Below, one piece after another: positions 17,679-25,325 of a DNA stretch of 36,312 nucleotides. The notes under the pieces were generated by a model. The model was not told the origin of the DNA and ran no database searches. It worked only from the letters and a program-made list of their open reading frames with translations. The translations under genes and the position numbers were made by a program. The stretch comes from Pseudodesulfovibrio sp. (GTDB lineage: Bacteria > Desulfobacterota > Desulfovibrionia > Desulfovibrionales > Desulfovibrionaceae): the NCBI GenBank assembly GCA_022712815.1, contig JAFLJW010000030.1, forward strand, positions 1 to 36,312. The letters are read 5' to 3'. How positions within the stretch are numbered: position 1 is the stretch's first letter; the number at the start of each line of letters is the position of its first letter.

Positions 17679-18116
17679 GGCTTATCAATGTACTTATATT
17701 TATTTTCACATTGATCCCTGAAATCATGTATACTTCGACAATTCGAAAAAGGCATTACGGCCATCTTTACTGTACCGGTTAAACCTTAATTCACACTCTT
17801 TCAAATGAATATGATGTTCTTTTTGATTTTTTGCTGACAAATCAATTGAAACAAAAAAGCCTTTTAGAGGAATGAAACATGAGACACCGTCACGAGTTTA
17901 AGCACGCTTTTTAAAGGGCAAGGCGGAAGGTGAAAATGGATCGCAAGTGCAGCCATTTCTCCTTGTATAATTTGCGTATGTCAATTTTCTGAGTACCGTA
18001 ATTTCAACATATTGGCAGCGATTACGTAATGATTACAAATGAGCACCTCTCTTCTGAGAGTCTATTGACCATGTAACTCAATTGGGATAGTCAAACTACT
18101 GCTGAAAGGATTATCA
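17679..18116. other. Divergent intergenic region, 438 nt
   Basis: No gene is supported here. It must carry promoters for the histidine kinase (minus) and the PAS protein (plus). On the plus strand TTGACC (about 18065) lies 16-17 nt before an ATAGTC/TAGTCA -10-like block, a weak sigma-70 candidate. A perfect palindrome ATTACGTAAT (18021-18030) and a short hairpin CTCTC-TTCT-GAGAG (18047-18060) lie just upstream. An 11-codon reading frame (MRHRHEFKHAF) behind AGAGGA near 17880 is too short to call. Confidence 0.5.
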
Positions 18117-19385
18117 ATGACAAACGACAATTATACTGGCGACACACCCAGAGACCATCCCATTCCGATAAAAGATCTGCAGAGTTTTGTAGATGACTTC
18201 CCGGCCCTGCTCTGGCGCATCGAAATAGCCCGCTCACGCATCGAATTTCTCAACGACTACCCGCTGCATCCGCTGGGCGACAGTGCCCGCCTGTTCCTCA
18301 AAAACCGGGCATTCCGCAAGCAAATGCTGTTGCCGGAGGATGCCCACCTGCTTGATGCCTTTCTTGACGCAGTCAGCGAGGGGCAAACTATGGCCACGGT
18401 CTTCCGGGTATACACGCCCGCCGATTCAATTATGTGGCTCAAGCTCACGGGAGCAGTGAATTCCTCGGACCCGCGCTACTACTACGGTTATCTTCTGGGT
18501 GTTGACGACACCGTGGATGTCATCCGTGAAATCGAGAAAAATGAAGAGTCCTCCCAAGAGCGCATTGACAAAGTCCCGACACCGGTCCTGTTGATAAACC
18601 ATCAATCCTTGCGACTCCGCCAAGCCAATGCTGCAGCCCGCAACCTTTTTGGCCTGCCAAATGCCTCCCATGACCGCCTGACCCGTTTTTCCGAGATATC
18701 GTCAATCTCCAGCGAAAAGCTTGAGACCATTCTCAATGATTTGCCGAGCCACCCCTGGAGTGGAACCCTTGAATTAAACACCACTCAGGGTGAACCCTTC
18801 AAAGCCGAAGCAAAATTCCACTGGGTGCCTTGGAAGCAAACAGCTCTCATCAGAATTTCTGTCATTCCAATCACGGCCAACAAAAAAGACTCTGAAAAAT
18901 TGGCTCAAAAGGCTCAGACCACATTCAGCGATGCCCCCAATCTGACCGCCATGCTGAGCCATGCGTTGGAACACCCGGAAATCAGCAAACGATGCAACGC
19001 CATCATGCTTTCGGATATCCACGCCCGCAACAACATCGTTCAAGTCTTCAGCGCAGGCACACCGCTGGCTGAGATGCCACCGGGCGAAAAATTCTCCTAC
19101 AAGGGAACCATTGCCGAGGATATCGACCGCTTCAATCTCGATTATCTGGTGGTGGACGATACCATGGACAGCATCAAACCCATTGACTGGGCTCTGTTCA
19201 TCCCACGCGGCATCCGTTCCTATTTTGCCAAACCATTTCGTGACAAAAAGGGCTTGCGCACCGTGCTCATTCTCTGTTCCACCGAACCCAAACGATTCGT
19301 GGACATTGAACTCGACACCTTTGATACCGTGCTCTCTCCCCTCAATGAAGCGATCCGCTCATTTCGCAAGAAACGGGACAGATAA
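18117..19385 (+). CDS. PAS/GAF-like cytosolic protein without output domain
   Basis: This is a 422-residue soluble protein. Residues about 20-135 have PAS character (FPALLWRIEIARSRIEFLND, WLKLTGAVN, YYYGYLLGVDDT). Residues about 150-255 look like a second PAS (TPVLLINHQSLRLRQANAAARNLFG). The last 150 residues look GAF-like (AIMLSDIHARNNIVQVFSAG, YFAKPFRDKKGLRTVLILCS). No kinase, cyclase, phosphodiesterase or DNA-binding domain is visible, so any output would be by protein contact. AAAGGA precedes the ATG. It is transcribed away from the histidine kinase at 17678, a possible functional partner (inference). Confidence 0.82.
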   Translation: MTNDNYTGDTPRDHPIPIKDLQSFVDDFPALLWRIEIARSRIEFLNDYPLHPLGDSARLFLKNRAFRKQMLLPEDAHLLDAFLDAVSEGQTMATVFRVYTPADSIMWLKLTGAVNSSDPRYYYGYLLGVDDTVDVIREIEKNEESSQERIDKVPTPVLLINHQSLRLRQANAAARNLFGLPNASHDRLTRFSEISSISSEKLETILNDLPSHPWSGTLELNTTQGEPFKAEAKFHWVPWKQTALIRISVIPITANKKDSEKLAQKAQTTFSDAPNLTAMLSHALEHPEISKRCNAIMLSDIHARNNIVQVFSAGTPLAEMPPGEKFSYKGTIAEDIDRFNLDYLVVDDTMDSIKPIDWALFIPRGIRSYFAKPFRDKKGLRTVLILCSTEPKRFVDIELDTFDTVLSPLNEAIRSFRKKRDR

Positions 19386-19560
19386 ACACACCCCAAGCGA
19401 CCTGATCAGAGGATCGACAAACTCCTCTTCTCCGTCTTTGCCTCCAATACTTGAATCCGAATCACAGAGGGGACAAAACCCTGCCCTCCCCTCCTTCACA
19501 CCACCCATCCCCTAAATTGGCAAATCCGGTCCTGCCTACGTTTTTGTTGTTACTCACTTG
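19386..19560. other. Non-coding stretch after the PAS protein gene
   Basis: Only a weak hairpin (AGAGGA / TCCTCT, 19408-19428, 9-nt loop) followed by a pyrimidine-rich run is seen; it may be a poor terminator. Nothing else recognisable before the operator array at 19561. Confidence 0.4.
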
Positions 19561-19575
19561 ATTGGTAGCACCAAT
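19561..19575. promoter_or_regulatory. FadR/GntR-type operator, perfect dyad
   Basis: ATTGGTAGCACCAAT is a perfect inverted repeat (ATTGGT-N3-ACCAAT), the operator form known for the FadR subfamily of GntR regulators such as PdhR and LldR. It lies 139 nt before the GntR gene at 19714, fitting autoregulation. Confidence 0.75.
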
Positions 19576-19579
19576 TCTC

Positions 19580-19613
19580 TTATTGGTTCAATAATGACGT
19601 AAAATTGGTTCAA
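19580..19613. promoter_or_regulatory. Operator-like repeats ATTGGTTCAA
   Basis: TTATTGGTTCAATAA (19580-19594) is an inverted repeat. Its core ATTGGTTCAA recurs exactly at 19604-19613, 22 bp on, about two helical turns. A degenerate third copy (AATTGTTCAA) lies at 19621-19630. These probably extend the operator array of the GntR regulator. Confidence 0.5.
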
Positions 19614-19663
19614 AAATATCAATTGTTCAAAAAAAATTTGGCGACACTTCTGACTGTTGGTTA

Positions 19664-19678
19664 ATTGGTAACTCCAAT
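19664..19678. promoter_or_regulatory. FadR/GntR-type operator, one mismatch
   Basis: ATTGGTAACTCCAAT matches the ATTGGT-N3-ACCAAT dyad of 19561-19575 with one mismatch. It lies 35 nt before the GntR start codon, where binding would block transcription or promoter clearance. Confidence 0.7.
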
Positions 19679-19713
19679 AGCGCTACAAAAAGCGCAAGGG
19701 CGGCAGGTACACA

Positions 19714-20469
19714 ATGGGAAAGAAAGACAAGGCGCTCGAAAGACTCGGACAGATAATTCAGGATATGGAACTCAAGACCGGGGACCGACTTCCGCCTGAA
19801 CGAAGGCTCGTGGAGCTACTCACTGTCAGCCGCAACACCCTGCGCAGTATTCTACATTCACTGGAAGCACGTGGACTGGTGTCCATCAGGCCGGGAAGCG
19901 GCTGCTATCTACGGATCGGAATTTCAGCATCCCACGACAACCCTCTGGATCTGAACTTAAACCCGGAAAAGGCCATGGCAGATCAACTGGAGGCTGCATA
20001 CATGGTCATTCCCATGATCGCCGAACACGCTGCGGAACTCATCGGAGAACGCCATCTGGAAGCATTGAAGCAGTGCAGCGTGAACATCTCCCGTTCCATT
20101 TTCCAAAAATCGACCGAGCGAGTCTGGAATGAATGCCTGACTTTCTTTCGACTCATGGCAGTCGGCACGGGCAACGATTTTCTGGTGCGCACAGTGGAGC
20201 AGATATGTTCAGCGGACATGCCCGTTTACGACTTCTTCTTCTCCATGCGGCGGAATGAACGCGAGGCAATATTTGCAGACCACATCAAACTGCTGCACGC
20301 ACTCAGCGCCAGGGATGGAGAATGGGCCAGGTCCATTACAGCCAACTATTTCCTGCGTATGTGCAACATGTTGGAAGAACGCGAGCAGATACCCATGACC
20401 GATCTGATCTTCCGCTCACTAAGAGAAAAAGCAGAGCAGGACGAAAGGAATAGGCCATGGCAGGCATAA
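19714..20469 (+). CDS. GntR-family transcriptional regulator, FadR subfamily
   Basis: A 251-residue regulator. The N-terminal winged helix-turn-helix covers about residues 8-68 (KTGDRLPPERRLVELLTVSRNTLRSILHSLEARGLVSIRPGSG, split here by the recognition helix). The C-terminal all-helical FCD-type ligand domain covers about 85-220, with the His/Asp pattern of a possible metal or carboxylate site (DHIKLLHAL). FadR-type proteins usually respond to organic acids. Operator-like dyads precede the gene, so it probably controls itself and the four genes downstream. The start follows GGCAGGTACACA. It overlaps the next small gene by 13 nt. Confidence 0.92.
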   Translation: MGKKDKALERLGQIIQDMELKTGDRLPPERRLVELLTVSRNTLRSILHSLEARGLVSIRPGSGCYLRIGISASHDNPLDLNLNPEKAMADQLEAAYMVIPMIAEHAAELIGERHLEALKQCSVNISRSIFQKSTERVWNECLTFFRLMAVGTGNDFLVRTVEQICSADMPVYDFFFSMRRNEREAIFADHIKLLHALSARDGEWARSITANYFLRMCNMLEEREQIPMTDLIFRSLREKAEQDERNRPWQA

Positions 20470-20732
20470 CGCGCAGACAACTTTTCAGGGGGAGTTTCAA
20501 GACCGGGCAGCACGTTGCCGCCGTGGTCGCAGGCAATGGGCAATCCGAATCGGAAAGCAGACCGGACTTTTTGACCGAGTTGGAAGCCATTACCGGAGAT
20601 TTCCCCCCGGAAATGCTTTCTTTGGAAGCAAAACGACTGGGGCTGGACCCGGATTCCACGGACCGCGAAACCCTGCTGATGGCCATATACAAAGCCATGG
20701 CAGGGAGCGGCCCGGAAGAATCCGGGAGGTAA
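20457..20732 (+). CDS. Small protein of unknown function
   Basis: A 91-residue, largely acidic protein with N-terminal MAGITRRQLFRGSF and no hydrophobic segment. The TRRQLF element recalls a twin-arginine motif, but no signal-peptide core follows, so export is unlikely. Residues 37-83 look helical (LTELEAITGDFPPEMLSLEAKRLGLD), of the size of a small chaperone or adaptor. It overlaps the GntR gene by 13 nt, has AAGGA upstream, and precedes the membrane protein by 72 nt, a gap that contains a short hairpin (CTCTC / GAGAG, 20780-20794) directly before the next ribosome-binding site. Not recognised. Confidence 0.72.
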   Translation: MAGITRRQLFRGSFKTGQHVAAVVAGNGQSESESRPDFLTELEAITGDFPPEMLSLEAKRLGLDPDSTDRETLLMAIYKAMAGSGPEESGR

Positions 20733-20804
20733 CAACCGAACACTAACCGGGAAGGCGGGGTAGGGCCCGCGACCCGAAACTCTCCCTCAGAGAGGAGGTT
20801 GCTT

Positions 20805-22223
20805 ATGGAACGGTTTGGCGAAGGATACTTGGAAGAGCGAAAGCTCGTCAAGCGCTGGTCGGGACCAATTCCCGCACTGGCGAGCTTGGGGATAACACTC
20901 GCCGTCTTCTATATTACGTGGTGGATCTTTCAGGACCCGCGCGGCGTCATGCGCATGTATACTCCCTATGTCGGATACATGTACTGCCGCTGGTGGCTGA
21001 TAATCATGATCTGGATGGTCTATATCTTCAACTTCTGGCCATTCAAGCGCAAATGGCTTGAAACAGCACACCCGCTGATCAAGGGATCGATCATGACGGC
21101 GGTATCTGTGGGCATACTGGTTTTGCTGATCAAGGTCTTTTTTGAAGGGCTGCTCGGCAACTTCGGTCTGGCCTATTTCAACCCGAACCAACTTGAAAAA
21201 CTGCCGGGTATAACCAGCTTCTTTGCCATCGAATACTCGGCCCTGGCCATTCTCATGTTCGCGGCCATCGCAAGCTGGCTCTCCCCCGCCTGGGTGGTGG
21301 CTTGTGAGGAAGCGCCATGGCAAGACCTAAAACAACCAGCCAAGGGATTCTCCATCCTGATGCTGACTTTCTTCCTGTCCATGGTGGTCTATTTCGTGAC
21401 CATGCATCCGCACATGGGCATCCTGTACCATCCGTGGCAGTACTTCACCTCCATTGCTCCGCCGTACTGGGAACAGTTCGCGGACACCGTGTCCGGCAAC
21501 TTCCATGTTTCATGGATCATGTGCTGCACCGTGGTAGTCTGGCTGGTGGAAACCATCTGGGAACGCTATCCCTTCAACCTGATCAAGAACGACTGGGCAC
21601 GACGCTCTGCCAGCTTCTTCGGCATCATCGCCATTGCTCTGGCCATGCACTTCTTCCTCTACTTCGCGCAGGAACTGACCTGGGGCGAGGCCATCCGGGG
21701 AACCCGTCGTGCATTCGCACCTGACTGGCGCTGGCTCCATGTCGGCGAAATGGCAATCTTCTTCCTGGTCCCGGCCCTGTTTGTCTCATTCTACTGCGGC
21801 AACTGGCCCAAGAAGTACTCCATGCCCGTAAACGTACTGGTGCGTACCGCGATTACATTGGTGGCAGCCATTGCGCTGTACATCGCCTACTACAAGACCT
21901 CCCACCTGTTCCTGGGTACCCAAAAGGGCTTCTCCCATCCGCAGCAGTTCCCCATGATTCCGATGATCTGGCTGGTCAACATCTGGCTGGTACATCACTG
22001 GTTCATGGATAACTGGCCTGCCTGGAAGATGGTTCCCAAAACCGCAGAGGAAATTGAAGAGGATCACGAAACACACAGAGCCGCTATCGCCGATGTACGC
22101 TGGACACCCAGATTAGGTGCTGGCCTCGGATTCGGTATTGCCATGGGCGTGATCTTCTACTTCATCACCATCTGGGCTCTGCCCTCGGTGTATGCAGCCA
22201 TCAACATCATCCCTGGCAAATAG
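20805..22223 (+). CDS. Polytopic (about 11-TM) membrane protein of unknown function
   Basis: A 472-residue inner-membrane protein with about eleven hydrophobic segments. The first is at about 21-43 and the last near 440-460 (GLGFGIAMGVIFYFITIWAL). It is rich in Trp, Tyr and His at membrane edges (CRWWLIIMIWMVYIFNFW, MHPHMGILYHPW, HHWFMDNWPAW). A charged cytosolic stretch (EEIEEDHETHRAAIADVRW) precedes the last helix. No ABC, MFS or other known transporter motif is recognised. The frame is open two codons upstream, but the ATG at 20805 follows a strong GGAGG. It precedes the Tat-exported metallo-hydrolase gene by 18 nt, so the two products probably work together at the membrane (inference). 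Confidence 0.85.
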   Translation: MERFGEGYLEERKLVKRWSGPIPALASLGITLAVFYITWWIFQDPRGVMRMYTPYVGYMYCRWWLIIMIWMVYIFNFWPFKRKWLETAHPLIKGSIMTAVSVGILVLLIKVFFEGLLGNFGLAYFNPNQLEKLPGITSFFAIEYSALAILMFAAIASWLSPAWVVACEEAPWQDLKQPAKGFSILMLTFFLSMVVYFVTMHPHMGILYHPWQYFTSIAPPYWEQFADTVSGNFHVSWIMCCTVVVWLVETIWERYPFNLIKNDWARRSASFFGIIAIALAMHFFLYFAQELTWGEAIRGTRRAFAPDWRWLHVGEMAIFFLVPALFVSFYCGNWPKKYSMPVNVLVRTAITLVAAIALYIAYYKTSHLFLGTQKGFSHPQQFPMIPMIWLVNIWLVHHWFMDNWPAWKMVPKTAEEIEEDHETHRAAIADVRWTPRLGAGLGFGIAMGVIFYFITIWALPSVYAAINIIPGK

Positions 22224-22241
22224 CCGAAACAGGAGAATCGC

Positions 22242-23399
22242 ATGTCAGACAATATGAAAAGACGCGACTTCCTGAAGGGAGCCGCCACCGGAGTGGGTAT
22301 CGGGTTGCTGGGAGCCATGGGACTGTATTCCTATTCACCCATGCGCAAAAGCAACTTCACCCAGGCAGAACGTAAAATGAACGACATCGGCGTATGCAAA
22401 AGCGTCAAAGTCACCAACATATCGGAAACCAGCTGGTTCGAAAACGGCATACTCATGGGCGACATCAAGGGTGCAGGTGGCCTGCTCGTGAACCAATACG
22501 ACTACAACTGGCCTCCGTTCGGCAATGGCAAGGGCCTCGGCAAAGGCTCCTACGAGGAAGGCATTGCCAATATCAAGCACCTGCTGCCAAACAATCTGGA
22601 AGAAGCATGGGATATCATTGAAACCAACTCCGTGCATCCCGAAAATGCTGGTGGCTACGCCGCCCTGGTGGAAATCGAAGAGATGAACGGCAACAAGCAC
22701 AAGTACCTCCTCGATGTAGGCTGGTCCTACAAATGGTGCGACGAATGCTTCAAACGGGAAGGCATCGACAAGATGCTTGAGAACAAGGAGATCGAAGCCC
22801 TGTTCTTCTCCCATGAGCACTTTGATCACTTCTGGGGACTTCCGGTCGCATTGAAATACGACCCGGAAATCACCATCTATATCCCTGAAGGCTTCTACCC
22901 GGAAGGATTGCAGTACATCAAAGACTGCGGCCACAAGGGCAAGCTGATCACGGTAAAGACCGGCCTGAACAAGATCATTCCCGGCATGGCAAGCTATGTC
23001 TTCGCCATCCCCATCATCTGCCGCGTATACGGAGAGCAATCCCTGTACTTCAATGTGAAGGACAAGGGACTGGTCAGCGTCACCGGATGTTGCCATCAGG
23101 GCATCATTCGTTTTGCCGAGACCGCATACAGTGAGATCAAGTACGAAAAGGACAAGTTCTACGGCATCTATGGCGGGTTGCATATCTCGCCTTTTGATGA
23201 CTGGGACCCCAAGTACGATGACCTTGTCATCTCGCTGGGCAACTATGGCTTTGAGCGCATCGGCTGCAACCATTGCACCGGTATACTCTGCGCAAAAAAG
23301 TTCATCGCCGCCGGATATCCAGTAATAGAAGGAACCGCCCGATTCAGATCCAAGGACAAGGCCTACCTTGGTAACGGGGACATCATTACCTTCGGATAA
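22242..23399 (+). CDS. Tat-exported metallo-beta-lactamase-fold protein (DHPS-like)
   Basis: A 385-residue protein beginning with a clear Tat signal: KRRDFLKGAATGVGIGLLGAMGLYS (residues 6-30, shown here as two arginines plus hydrophobic core). The mature part has the metal-site motif SHEHFDH (about 190-196, HxHxDH), then TGCCHQGI, IYGGLH and GCNHCTG. This set is typical of the DHPS-like branch of metallo-beta-lactamase-fold proteins, related to the dihydropterin ribofuranosyl-aminobenzene phosphate synthase group. It should bind two metals, usually Zn or Fe. Tat export implies folding with its metals in the cytosol before crossing. That makes the COG0523 GTPase next door a plausible metal-insertion partner (inference). 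CAGGAGA precedes the ATG. True substrate unknown. Confidence 0.9.
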   Translation: MSDNMKRRDFLKGAATGVGIGLLGAMGLYSYSPMRKSNFTQAERKMNDIGVCKSVKVTNISETSWFENGILMGDIKGAGGLLVNQYDYNWPPFGNGKGLGKGSYEEGIANIKHLLPNNLEEAWDIIETNSVHPENAGGYAALVEIEEMNGNKHKYLLDVGWSYKWCDECFKREGIDKMLENKEIEALFFSHEHFDHFWGLPVALKYDPEITIYIPEGFYPEGLQYIKDCGHKGKLITVKTGLNKIIPGMASYVFAIPIICRVYGEQSLYFNVKDKGLVSVTGCCHQGIIRFAETAYSEIKYEKDKFYGIYGGLHISPFDDWDPKYDDLVISLGNYGFERIGCNHCTGILCAKKFIAAGYPVIEGTARFRSKDKAYLGNGDIITFG

Positions 23400-23413
23400 A
23401 CCCTAACTCAATC

Positions 23414-23448
23414 CCGGCCGCCCCTCTTGCCCCAAGAAGGGCGGCCGG
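23414..23448 (+). terminator. Strong intercistronic hairpin (attenuator or partial terminator)
   Basis: A perfect 10-bp GC-only stem (CCGGCCGCCC / GGGCGGCCGG) encloses a second stem TCTTG-CCC-CAAGA. It is followed by CAAATTTT and then the ribosome-binding site of the GTPase gene. The T run is short, so it may reduce rather than stop read-through, or mark an mRNA processing point. Confidence 0.65.
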
Positions 23449-23465
23449 CAAATTTTGGAGTTACC

Positions 23466-25289
23466 ATGCCCCCCTCCCTAAGTTCCCTGCTCCCTCCGAC
23501 GTTGCTGGAAAAACCAGCACAAGCCGCAGCGGAGCTGCCACGCGCCCTGATGACCAGATCCAACTTCATTCCCGGCGTGCGGCACAGACTAGGTTGGCGC
23601 GGTGTACGCGACTGTGCCAAAGGACATGGCGGCCTGACTGTTCGCGTTGCCAGCATGCCCGGCATATACGGCCTGAGCCTCCTGAACACCGGCAAGCACA
23701 ACAAAACAGGCTTGGCGACTTTCAGTATCTCCTATTTCCCGACCCCGTCCGAAGACCTGATCGAATTATTCAGTATACAGGCAGGTATTGCGGCCCAAGC
23801 CGAAGACTATCTGGAACGCGTCCGCGAATTCACCCTGCACGACGACCTGCGCGCCCTGTTCGGCATTGCGGTCCTCGAAGCATATTCCCACCCCGCGGCC
23901 ACGGGCATGGCACTGGCCCTAACCGCCCCAAAGCAGGATATTGTGATCGCCCTTGACGGCATCACCGTACAAACCCCAAGCGGTCCGGTGCAGGCAGTCG
24001 CACCAAACGGCGAAGACCAAAATCTTCCGGCGCAGGACATCGCCATGCCCCTCTTCAACGCACTGGCGGCTTCAGCTTCCTACTGCCTCGGCACCCCTCC
24101 GCAAGCCCTGACACAAAGCTCCCGACCGGCGATGCAACGGACATACGGCAACAAGTCAGGCCTGACGTCCAAACCCGCCCCCTTGATTCAGGACAAGCGA
24201 TTCGGCCTTGGCTGGGGCATGTCGGTCCCGAAAAACATGGACATGAAAACAACGGACCTGACCTGGGCTGAACCAGACCCGTTGCCCGAAGAATTCAAGG
24301 ATGCCTCATGGCTGTCAGCAGATATTCCCGGTGCCGACAACAGTCTGGACAAGCGAGCCATGGGTATCAAGGAAAACCCCCGGCTCATCGTGCTGACAGG
24401 GTGCCGCGGAGCAGGAAAAACCACCTTCCTGGCCCGATTTATCGAGGAGCAGGCCGCCAAGAACGGCTTTGTGGCCGTCATCCAGAACGAAATCGGCCAA
24501 AAGGGACTGGACGGCAAACTGCTCGGCCAGAACTACGCCGTCACCGAAGTGGACGAGGGATGCGTCTGTTGCACCCTGGCAGGCAGCCTGCGCTCGGCCC
24601 TGTCTGACATCCTCTCTAAATTTCAACCAGATTTTGTGGTTCTGGAAACCACAGGACTGGCAAATCCAGCCAATTTGCTCTCGGAAATAGCAGACCTCGA
24701 CGATATGCTGGAATTCAGCTCTGTCACCACTATACTGGATGCTCCCGGAGCCAAACGCGCCCTGACAGAACATGAAGTCGCCAGAAGTCAGGTCCGGCTG
24801 GCCGATGTGCTGCTGATAAACAAAACAGACCTTGCAACCAAGGAAGAACTTGAGGAACTCGAAACACACATACGAGAACTGAACACCACAGGCTCCATCC
24901 ACCGCGTCGCATACGGCGACATCCAGGCAACGGCACTCTATGGCGTAAATTTCCGCAACACCCCGAACCGCCCGGCCCCAAGCATCCCCGTCATGGGCAT
25001 GCACGCCACCCATCTGGACGATGACATCCAAAGCGCCCTCATCACCCTAAATGGCCCCGTGAACCGAGACGCCTTTAAACAGGGTGTGGCTGCACTGCCC
25101 GATCAAGTCCTCCGAGCCAAGGGCATAGTCCGCTTTAAGGACACAGAACCGGCAGAAATATTCCAATATGTACCGGGATATAGCGACCTGACTCCCACAG
25201 ATGCCAAGCCAAAGGATTATTTTCTGGTCATCATAGGACAAGATTCTTCGCGTATCGCCGCCGACTTCCGGGAACGGGTCGGTATTTAA
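23466..25289 (+). CDS. COG0523 (CobW/G3E) GTPase fused to an unrecognised N-terminal domain
   Basis: A 607-residue protein. The C-terminal half is a G3E GTPase of the metallochaperone type: Walker A TGCRGAGKTTFLARF (about 310-324), the metal-binding CxCC in DEGCVCCTLAGSLRSAL (about 364), Walker B-like FVVLETTGLANPA, NKTD guanine motif (about 451) and a CobW C-terminal domain (about 515-600). The first 260 residues are not recognised; they hold RHRLGWRGVRDCAKGHGGLTVRVASMP-like blocks (positions 40-65) and an alanine-rich region. Family members insert or deliver Zn, Co, Ni or Fe to enzymes. The ATG at 23466 follows TTGGAG; an upstream in-frame TTG at 23427 lies inside the hairpin and is rejected. 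Last gene of the GntR cluster, ending 36 nt from the convergent yejF. Confidence 0.88.
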   Translation: MPPSLSSLLPPTLLEKPAQAAAELPRALMTRSNFIPGVRHRLGWRGVRDCAKGHGGLTVRVASMPGIYGLSLLNTGKHNKTGLATFSISYFPTPSEDLIELFSIQAGIAAQAEDYLERVREFTLHDDLRALFGIAVLEAYSHPAATGMALALTAPKQDIVIALDGITVQTPSGPVQAVAPNGEDQNLPAQDIAMPLFNALAASASYCLGTPPQALTQSSRPAMQRTYGNKSGLTSKPAPLIQDKRFGLGWGMSVPKNMDMKTTDLTWAEPDPLPEEFKDASWLSADIPGADNSLDKRAMGIKENPRLIVLTGCRGAGKTTFLARFIEEQAAKNGFVAVIQNEIGQKGLDGKLLGQNYAVTEVDEGCVCCTLAGSLRSALSDILSKFQPDFVVLETTGLANPANLLSEIADLDDMLEFSSVTTILDAPGAKRALTEHEVARSQVRLADVLLINKTDLATKEELEELETHIRELNTTGSIHRVAYGDIQATALYGVNFRNTPNRPAPSIPVMGMHATHLDDDIQSALITLNGPVNRDAFKQGVAALPDQVLRAKGIVRFKDTEPAEIFQYVPGYSDLTPTDAKPKDYFLVIIGQDSSRIAADFRERVGI

Positions 25290-25325
25290 CTAGGGAAAAC
25301 AAAAAAGAGTAATCGTTACAGCTTG

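Noticed and set aside
17877..17915. 11-codon leader peptide behind AGAGGA
   Set aside because: Too short, oriented towards a start codon more than 200 nt away, with no attenuator structure after it.
18014..18028. TGGCAGCGATTACGT as a sigma-54 promoter for the PAS protein
   Set aside because: The -12 block would be GT, not the required GC, at the right spacing.
20457..20500. Twin-arginine signal in the 91-residue protein (TRRQLF)
   Set aside because: No hydrophobic core or cleavage site follows; the sequence turns polar and acidic.
20745..20794. Hairpins in the 72-nt gap before the 11-TM protein gene as a terminator
   Set aside because: Stems are only 5 bp and no T run follows; read-through is expected.
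22335..23273. 312-residue open frame on the minus strand
   Set aside because: It is exactly antisense to the Tat-exported metallo-hydrolase gene, has no recognisable domain and follows from that gene's codon use.
24315..25031. 238-residue open frame on the minus strand
   Set aside because: Antisense to the GTPase domain with P-loop, CxCC and NKTD motifs.
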